Source of the DNA: Cytophagaceae bacterium
GTDB taxonomy: Bacteria > Bacteroidota > Bacteroidia > Cytophagales > Spirosomataceae
Assembly: GCA_947471105.1 (NCBI GenBank)
Contig: CANIYB010000045.1
Coordinates: forward strand, 1 to 11,547
Length of the DNA: 11,547 nucleotides
Reading direction: 5' to 3'
Position numbers and translations under genes: made by a program. Numbering within the stretch: the first letter of the stretch is position 1; each line of letters opens with the position of its first letter. Below, piece after piece: positions 7,161 through 11,547 of this stretch. The notes beneath the pieces were generated by a model. That model was not told where the DNA came from, searched no databases, and saw only the letters and a program-made list of their open reading frames with translations.

Positions 7161-7936
7161 GATGCTCGGTGATATCGGTTAAATAAGCTATTTATTTTGA
7201 GTTGGATTACTCCAAAAATCGCTTCTTTGAATATATTGGCAGACATTTTGCTCGTGCCTTTTGTTCGATCGGTAAAAATAATAGGCACTTCTATGATGTT
7301 GAATTTATATTTCCACGTAGTGAATTTCATTTCTACTTGGAATGCGTAGCCAATAAATTTTATTTGATCTAGGGGGATCGTTTCTAGCACCTTTTTCCGG
7401 TAGCAAACGAATCCAGCAGTAGCATCTTGAATGGGCATTCCGGTGATGAATCGAACATAAAATCCGGCGAAATAGGACATTAATACTCGGCCCATGGGCC
7501 AATTCACCACATTAACCCCATTGATATACCGAGAGCCGATGGACATGTCGGCGGATAAAGCATGTGTGGGATCAATTTTTTCGGATTGTAAATCTTCAGG
7601 ACTTGCGCAGGCGTAAAACAATCGGATAAGGTCTTCAGGATTATGTGAAAAATCGGCATCCATTTCAAAGATGAAATCATAATTGTTTTCAATGGACCAT
7701 TTGAATCCTGCGATGTAGGCGGTTCCGAGTCCCATTTTCCCTTTTCTTTCGATGAGGAAAATACGAGAAGCATTTTCTTTTTGGGCTAATTTGACAGCAT
7801 TGGCTGTACCATCAGGGGAGCCATCATCTACGATTAAAACATTGAAATGCGGTTTCAGGCTCAACACCTTTTCGATGATGGCTGTGATGTTTTCGATTTC
7901 GTTGTAGGTCGGGATAATGACTATCCTGTTATTCAT
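7157..7936 (-). CDS. Polyprenol-phosphate mannosyltransferase-like GT2 glycosyltransferase
   Basis: This family-2 glycosyltransferase resembles dolichol/polyprenol-phosphate mannose synthase. It is expected to move a sugar from a nucleotide donor to a polyprenyl phosphate at the inner face of the cytoplasmic membrane, supplying periplasmic glycosylation. In its 259 residues, IIPTYNEIENI (7-17) starts the Rossmann-like fold, VDDGSPDGT (36-44) binds the nucleotide, EMDADFSHNPEDL (91-103) holds the metal-binding DxD, GSRYINGVNVVNWPMGR (134-150) and DATAGFVCYRKKVLE (171-185) form the acceptor side, and DRTKGTSKMS (223-232) is the conserved loop near the C-terminus. It lacks the transmembrane tail found in some relatives. 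About 15-20 residues at 111-129 (SPEDLQSEKIDPTHALS) appear to be inserted before the ADMSIGSRY strand compared with the usual pattern. It overlaps tag by 8 bp and hemJ by 4 bp. The sugar could be mannose or another hexose. Confidence 0.88.
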   Translation of the reverse strand: MNNRIVIIPTYNEIENITAIIEKVLSLKPHFNVLIVDDGSPDGTANAVKLAQKENASRIFLIERKGKMGLGTAYIAGFKWSIENNYDFIFEMDADFSHNPEDLIRLFYACASPEDLQSEKIDPTHALSADMSIGSRYINGVNVVNWPMGRVLMSYFAGFYVRFITGMPIQDATAGFVCYRKKVLETIPLDQIKFIGYAFQVEMKFTTWKYKFNIIEVPIIFTDRTKGTSKMSANIFKEAIFGVIQLKINSLFNRYHRAS

Positions 7937-8504
7937 GGTTGTTTTTTGGGTGGCAAAAGCAATCTAATGTGTGATCTATGGTCATTCCTGAGGCTTGCAT
8001 AAAAGAATAACAGATGGTAGGGCCGACAAATCGGAAACCATGTTTCTTTAGTGATTTACTCATGTTCTCGGAAATTTCGGTACTGACAGGTAAATCCTTT
8101 AGGCTATGGAAATGGTTTAGGATGGGATTAAAGTCCACAAATTCCCAAATATATCGATCAAAGCTACCAAATTTTTCCTGAATTTTCATGAAGGCGATAG
8201 CATTCGTTTTGACGGATTGTATTTTGAGTCTATTTCGAATAATGTTTGGGTTTAAGAGCGCTTCGTTTTGTTTTTCTTCTGTCCAATGGGCCAGCTTGGT
8301 GTAGTCGAAATTTTCAAATTGGGTTCTAAAATGGATTCTTTTTCTTAAAATCGTAATCCAACTTAATCCCGATTGAAATCCTTCGAGGCTTAAGAGTTCA
8401 AAAAGTGCATGGTCATCATGCATTTCTTTTCCCCATTCCAGATCGTGGTAATCTTGGTAAAGGGCGTCATTTGAACACCAAGCGCATCTAATTTGATCAG
8501 GCAT
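7929..8504 (-). CDS. tag: DNA-3-methyladenine glycosylase I
   Basis: Tag removes 3-methyladenine from alkylated DNA, the first step of base-excision repair. The 191 residues match the E. coli enzyme with a constant offset of three. The zinc ligands are C7, H20, H178 and C182 (E. coli C4, H17, H175, C179), in RCAWC, YHDLEWG and DHTLDCFCH. LEGFQSGLSWITILRKR (40-56) is the base-binding helix, with E41 in the position of the E. coli pocket glutamate, and FVGPTICYSFMQASG (159-173) is the conserved helical segment near the C-terminus. The ATG at 8504 is chosen because it places C7 at the expected distance from the N-terminus. It is the first gene of the overlapping minus-strand unit with the GT2 and hemJ. 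No convincing promoter box was seen upstream, and there is no sign of an Ada-type operator. Confidence 0.95.
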   Translation of the reverse strand: MPDQIRCAWCSNDALYQDYHDLEWGKEMHDDHALFELLSLEGFQSGLSWITILRKRIHFRTQFENFDYTKLAHWTEEKQNEALLNPNIIRNRLKIQSVKTNAIAFMKIQEKFGSFDRYIWEFVDFNPILNHFHSLKDLPVSTEISENMSKSLKKHGFRFVGPTICYSFMQASGMTIDHTLDCFCHPKNNHE

Positions 8505-8632
8505 TTGTTTTTATTTGATGAGGCAATTAGCTGAGATTTTTCGAGAAATGGAATTATTTGACTGATCATTTTAAATTTTATCAGGATGTTGATTAAATAG
8601 AAATACGGTTTTTTTATGCGTAATAATTGGCT
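8505..8632. other. Spacer between tag and the cobalamin-responsive promoter, no gene seen
   Basis: This is the left part of the 389-bp gap between the diverging tag and btuB-like genes. It is AT-rich, has no open frame of note and no convincing hairpin. It should hold the tag promoter on the minus strand, but no clear TAnnTTTG match was found there. The rest of the gap is the btuB promoter and riboswitch, listed separately. Confidence 0.5.
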
Positions 8633-8640
8633 TAGCTTTG
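8633..8640 (+). promoter_or_regulatory. Promoter -7 box of the B12 receptor transcript
   Basis: TAGCTTTG is a perfect match to the Bacteroidota -7 consensus TAnnTTTG. Transcription should begin about 6-8 bp later, near 8646, which is exactly where the P1 stem of the riboswitch begins. The -33 region is a run of T without a clean TTG. The agreement between box and aptamer start supports the call. Confidence 0.7.
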
Positions 8641-8645
8641 CAACA

Positions 8646-8818
8646 GTTTAGGGTGTGTGCTTCTTTTCAATAAGGGGTAAACACATAATAGGGAAGCTAG
8701 TTGGAATCTAGCACTGTCCCCGCAACTGTAAATTTTTGTAATGCTTTTCTAATGGACCACTGGGCAACTGGGAAGGTAAGAAAGGTAATAAAAATGAGTC
8801 AGGAGACCTGCCTTAAAT
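8646..8818 (+). promoter_or_regulatory. Cobalamin riboswitch
   Basis: This RNA binds a cobalamin and lowers expression of the downstream receptor gene. The conserved B12 box AGTCAGGAGACCTGCC is at 8797-8812 and the core GCACTGTCCCCGCAACTGT at 8711-8729. CCACTG (8757-8762) and GGGAAGG (8770-8776) are also in the family order. P1 can form from GTTTAGGG (8646-8653) with CCTTAAAT (8811-8818), including G-U pairs. TGTGT (8654-8658) pairs with ACACA (8681-8685). P5 is GCTAG (8696-8700) with CTAGC (8708-8712) around a seven-base loop. No T-tract terminator lies between the aptamer and the gene, so control of translation start is more likely than attenuation; this last point is inferred. Confidence 0.96.
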
Positions 8819-8893
8819 GATACTTAATCTTGGACTACGGAGGATGGGCTGAGGTTGAGCGTTCGATTTATTTCCATTTTTTATGGCCCTGAA

Positions 8894-10990
8894 ATGGGCA
8901 ATTTTATGTTTTTTAGAAGAAAGGTGCAGGTTTTTGCACGGGTGGCTGTTGCGTTTATGCTACAGTATAGTTCTGTATTGGCTGTTGCTTTTATGCTACA
9001 GGCTGGTTCTGTATTGGCTAACACGTTTATGCTAAAGCCTAGTTATGCTTTTCCGATTGATTTCCATTCGATTTCACCCACTAATCTATTGTTGAAATCA
9101 GGAAGAGACACGGTAACGATTTTAGAGGAAGTGGAAGTATCCGCGCCAAAATTACCGGGGAAGTTGGCCCGCACGGGCAAAGTCCTAACACTCATTACCA
9201 CGGATCAGATACGTGCGAGTTTGGGCAAAAGTTTGGGTGAATTATTGCAGGAGCAGGTGGGGATCTCGGTCGTAGGCGCGCGCAGCGCGCCGGGTTCAAA
9301 CCAAGAAATTTACGTAAGAGGTGCCAATACGGGCCATGTGTTACTGTTGATGGATGGATTTCCATTAAATGATCCATCCCATATTAGCCAAGTGATGGAT
9401 TGGAATTTGATTAATTTGGCCAACATCCAAAAAATTGAAATTATCAAAGGGGGGCAATCCACTTTATACGGTTCCGATGCGATGTCGGCCGTCATTAATT
9501 TAGTCAGCAAGAAGTCCGAAAAAGACGGAACCCATGGGTCGTTATTGGTTCAGGGAGGAGGATTTGGAACATATGCGACACAAGTCCAAGCAAATACGCG
9601 ATTGGCAAAAAATAGGTTTGGGATTTCTTTGCAAAATTATTCGACCGATGGTTTTTCTGCGGCGAAGGATAGTGTAAAAAAAGGGGAAAATGATGGGATG
9701 CGCCAACAATCCCTTTCGGCGACTTGGTCTAGGCCCATCGGAAAAAGGTCGTTGATCGACGTGAATTATCAAGCCTTATTTTACCAAGGAAATTTGGATG
9801 CGGGACCATTTATGGATGATCGGGACTTTACGTCAAAAGCTAAATCTAATTCCATTCGATTGCAATGGCAATATCAATTAAAGCATGGGGATCTTTTTGT
9901 TCGAGGTTTTCAAGATGTGATTGATCGAGTTTTTCGAAATGATTCCACATATATTCCGTTAAACGCTTGGTCGAATTATAGTGAATCTACCTATAAGGGT
10001 GTCAATCAAGGTGGAGAGGCCTATTTGAAGGGAACATTTTTAAAGCAAATCGAATATGTTTTGGGGGCTGAATATAAAAAACAGTCGACTCAACAATCTG
10101 ATTTTTCTGTGAGTGCCTATGGTCGGTATGATTCTCCCAAATTAGCTGAAAGCATCGCAAATCAATCCATTTTTGGCGCTTATTTGACCATTCAAAAAGA
10201 ATGGAATTCAAATGTAGGAGTTGAAATTGGCGGCCGATGGAATCGCCAATCTACTTTTGGGGATTTTTCTACGGTCAATGTAAACCCATTTTGGAAATAC
10301 TCGAAATCTGGCAAAGCCTTTTTTAATTATTATACGAGCTTTAAAACGCCATCCTTGTATCAATTATTTTCTCCTTATGGGAATTTGGCCCTACGGCCGG
10401 AGCAAGGGAAAACCTTTGAAATTGGGCTTGAACAGAATATGGGCAATTTCCATGCACGGATAGTTGGCTTTCAAAATGAGGTAAAAGATGGAATCGTATT
10501 CCAATCAATCTCGGTGGAGCCTTATGGGAAATATGGAAATGTATCCCAGCAAAATACTCGAGGACTTGAGGCGGAGTTGAGTTTTACAAAAAATAAGTGG
10601 ACAGGAAATGTTTCTTATACGTATTTGAATGGGACTATGTTCAATACGTTTGATGGAAAAGATTCTACTTATTCGTCCTTAATTAGGCGTCCTACGAATC
10701 AATTGCAAGCTCGAGTTATATTCAATGCTAATTCAAAATTGAATTTTTCATTCATGGCACAGTTTGTTGGCGAACGCAAGGATTATTTTTACGATGAATC
10801 GACTTACTCAACAGTCCCTAAAGTCTTGAATAATTATCTTTGGACGGAGTGGCAAGTTGGGTATCAAATTAGCAAAAACTTAAATGCATCGCTGATGGTT
10901 AAAAATCTCCTGGGCCAAGAAATCGTTGAGTTATATGGCTACACGGGTCAAAGTAGAAATATTCAAGCGAGTTTGTTCTGGAAGTTTTAA
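8894..10990 (+). CDS. btuB: TonB-dependent outer-membrane receptor, probable vitamin B12 transporter BtuB
   Basis: This protein imports a bulky ligand across the outer membrane using TonB energy; the cobalamin riboswitch directly upstream makes vitamin B12 or a related corrinoid the likely ligand. I chose the ATG at 8894 (698 residues) because it is followed by a basic RRK and a hydrophobic signal sequence. The same frame is open from a TTG at 8855 (711 residues), and an ATG at 8909 is also possible. Counting from the TTG, the signal region spans residues 19-65 and contains three copies of a 12-residue unit, DTVTILEEV (85-93) may serve as TonB box, and the plug runs from about 105 to 220 (EIYVRGANTGHVLLLMDGFPLND at 151-173, IEIIKGGQSTLYGSDAMSAVINLV at 194-217). 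The beta-barrel fills the rest and ends in the expected terminal Phe (FWKF). E. coli BtuB is shorter (614). Specificity is inferred from the riboswitch. Confidence 0.88.
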   Translation: MGNFMFFRRKVQVFARVAVAFMLQYSSVLAVAFMLQAGSVLANTFMLKPSYAFPIDFHSISPTNLLLKSGRDTVTILEEVEVSAPKLPGKLARTGKVLTLITTDQIRASLGKSLGELLQEQVGISVVGARSAPGSNQEIYVRGANTGHVLLLMDGFPLNDPSHISQVMDWNLINLANIQKIEIIKGGQSTLYGSDAMSAVINLVSKKSEKDGTHGSLLVQGGGFGTYATQVQANTRLAKNRFGISLQNYSTDGFSAAKDSVKKGENDGMRQQSLSATWSRPIGKRSLIDVNYQALFYQGNLDAGPFMDDRDFTSKAKSNSIRLQWQYQLKHGDLFVRGFQDVIDRVFRNDSTYIPLNAWSNYSESTYKGVNQGGEAYLKGTFLKQIEYVLGAEYKKQSTQQSDFSVSAYGRYDSPKLAESIANQSIFGAYLTIQKEWNSNVGVEIGGRWNRQSTFGDFSTVNVNPFWKYSKSGKAFFNYYTSFKTPSLYQLFSPYGNLALRPEQGKTFEIGLEQNMGNFHARIVGFQNEVKDGIVFQSISVEPYGKYGNVSQQNTRGLEAELSFTKNKWTGNVSYTYLNGTMFNTFDGKDSTYSSLIRRPTNQLQARVIFNANSKLNFSFMAQFVGERKDYFYDESTYSTVPKVLNNYLWTEWQVGYQISKNLNASLMVKNLLGQEIVELYGYTGQSRNIQASLFWKF
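8948..9055 (+). repeat. Three tandem copies of a 36-bp unit in the receptor's signal-peptide region
   Basis: Copies lie at 8948-8983, 8984-9019 and 9020-9055, all in frame. The first two differ at 4 of 36 bases by my count; the third is more diverged (about 22 of 36 identical to the second). They encode VAFMLQYSSVLA, VAFMLQAGSVLA and NTFMLKPSYAFP. The shared core is FML(Q/K) followed by a small-residue segment ending near a possible signal-peptidase site. Confidence 0.88.
9275..9291. repeat. GC-only inverted repeat inside the receptor plug-domain coding region
   Basis: GGCGCGC (9275-9281) and GCGCGCC (9285-9291) are perfect reverse complements around a GCA loop. The patch encodes GARSAP, in frame, and contrasts sharply with the AT-rich surroundings. 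As RNA or single-stranded DNA it would form a very stable hairpin. Confidence 0.75.
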
Positions 10991-10998
10991 CGATGTTT

Positions 10999-11022
10999 GG
11001 GGGGGAGATTTCATTCCCTCTC
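10999..11022 (+). terminator. Weak hairpin after the B12 receptor gene, possible terminator
   Basis: GGGGGGGA (10999-11006) can pair with TCCCTCTC (11015-11022) over an eight-base loop, with two G-U pairs. It begins 9 bp after the stop codon, which suits a 3' end, but no T-tract follows on either strand, so it is not a standard intrinsic terminator. Confidence 0.35.
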
Positions 11023-11064
11023 CAATTCATTTAATGACAATAATGAAAATTAGTTGAGTAAGAT

Positions 11065-11547
11065 TTAAGGCTTAAAACGTTCATAAACGTCCTTGTTGGT
11101 CAATTCATCCTTTCCAAACAATTCGATATAATTCACAGCAGGGGTAAAGCCTGACTCATCCACGCTAACAAAAACACGTTCTAAAATTTGAAGTTTCCCA
11201 TTGATCGGAAACAGGGCGATCGCTTGATTTTTAGCGTTTAATTTGACAACAAATTTCCGCTTTCGGTAGGCTAAAAAATACCCTTCGAAGCTATTGATTT
11301 CATCTTTGATTTTATTGGTATATAAGCCATAGGCCAACGTTCTTTGAATAAGATTCAATTCTTCTTTTTGACCTTTATCTGCGTATCGAATCCAATAGGT
11401 ATGAACGGGCTGATTGGGATTCAGGGATTTATTGGCTAAAATATTCGCATCATAAATAACGGTATTGGCGTTTGAGCTTCTTTGTATATAAAATAGGCGG
11501 TTGGCCGATGCCGGTGGGATTGGAAAACGCTCTGTAGGAAATGCAAC
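11065..11547 (-). CDS. DUF4833 domain-containing protein, N-terminus cut by window edge
   Basis: The frame is open from the right edge and gives 160 residues before the TAA at 11065. The visible part contains RLFYIQRSSNANTVIYDAN, PVHTYWIRYAD, LNLIQRTLAYGLY, EGYFLAYRKRKFVVKL, INGKLQILERVFVSVDE and VNYIELFGKDELTNKDVYERF, the pattern I recognise as DUF4833, a family of unknown function common in Bacteroidota. It probably covers nearly the whole domain; relatives carry a short leader, often a signal peptide, so the missing part is likely small. Internal TTG codons such as the one at 11358 are not starts, since conserved domain sequence continues upstream of them. The gene converges on the B12 receptor gene with a 74-bp gap. 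No role in cobalamin use can be deduced. Confidence 0.82.
   Translation of the reverse strand, partial: VAFPTERFPIPPASANRLFYIQRSSNANTVIYDANILANKSLNPNQPVHTYWIRYADKGQKEELNLIQRTLAYGLYTNKIKDEINSFEGYFLAYRKRKFVVKLNAKNQAIALFPINGKLQILERVFVSVDESGFTPAVNYIELFGKDELTNKDVYERFKP

Noticed and set aside
8948..9055. CRISPR-like or minisatellite array
   Set aside because: The three units are contiguous with no spacers, stay in frame and encode a hydrophobic signal segment, so this is a coding tandem duplication.
9195..10211. Several minus-strand open frames within the B12 receptor gene
   Set aside because: They are antisense to conserved plug and barrel sequence and show no recognisable protein pattern.
11065..11358. 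A complete 97-residue protein starting at the TTG at 11358
   Set aside because: The same frame continues to the right edge with conserved DUF4833 sequence, so this is an internal codon of a truncated gene.

Overview
The window comes from an AT-rich genome that looks like a member of the Bacteroidota, probably Cytophagales-like (inferred, not proven by any marker gene). The reasons are Bacteroidota-type promoter boxes (TAnnTTTG), almost no Shine-Dalgarno sequences, a eukaryote-type (GT3) glycogen synthase, a DUF4833 protein, an OmpH/Skp-like chaperone, and protein wording typical of that phylum. All recognisable genes look chromosomal and intact apart from the two cut by the window edges. No mobile element, CRISPR array, tRNA or rRNA was seen.

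Layout. Positions 1-2493 (minus strand) hold a two-gene unit: a Tat-exported glycosylasparaginase followed 17 bp later by a GT3 glycogen synthase that runs off the left edge. A 127-bp AT-rich divergent spacer separates it from a plus-strand pair, a penicillin-acylase-family hydrolase (2621-5068) and a small four-helix membrane protein that starts 2 bp after it. Next on the plus strand come an OmpH/Skp-like chaperone with its own promoter and terminator, then smpB (trans-translation). smpB collides tail to tail, with an 8-bp overlap, with a minus-strand operon whose genes overlap one another. In transcription order these are tag (3-methyladenine DNA glycosylase I), a polyprenol-phosphate mannosyltransferase-like GT2, and hemJ (protoporphyrinogen oxidase).

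The right-hand part is a vitamin B12 uptake locus. A promoter lies at about 8633, followed by a complete cobalamin riboswitch (about 8646-8818) and a TonB-dependent receptor of the BtuB type ending at 10990. The receptor and riboswitch form a sensible feedback unit: when cobalamin is plentiful, its outer-membrane importer is turned down. A convergent DUF4833 gene enters from the right edge.

No undescribed system in the sense of a new gene cassette was found. The most unusual structure is a 36-bp tandem repeat that triplicates a 12-residue hydrophobic unit in the BtuB signal-peptide region and duplicates a possible signal-peptidase site each time. Smaller points of interest are a GC-only palindrome in the receptor's plug-domain coding sequence, two secreted self-cleaving Ntn hydrolases encoded back to back, an inverted repeat around the ompH promoter, and an insertion in the GT2 enzyme.
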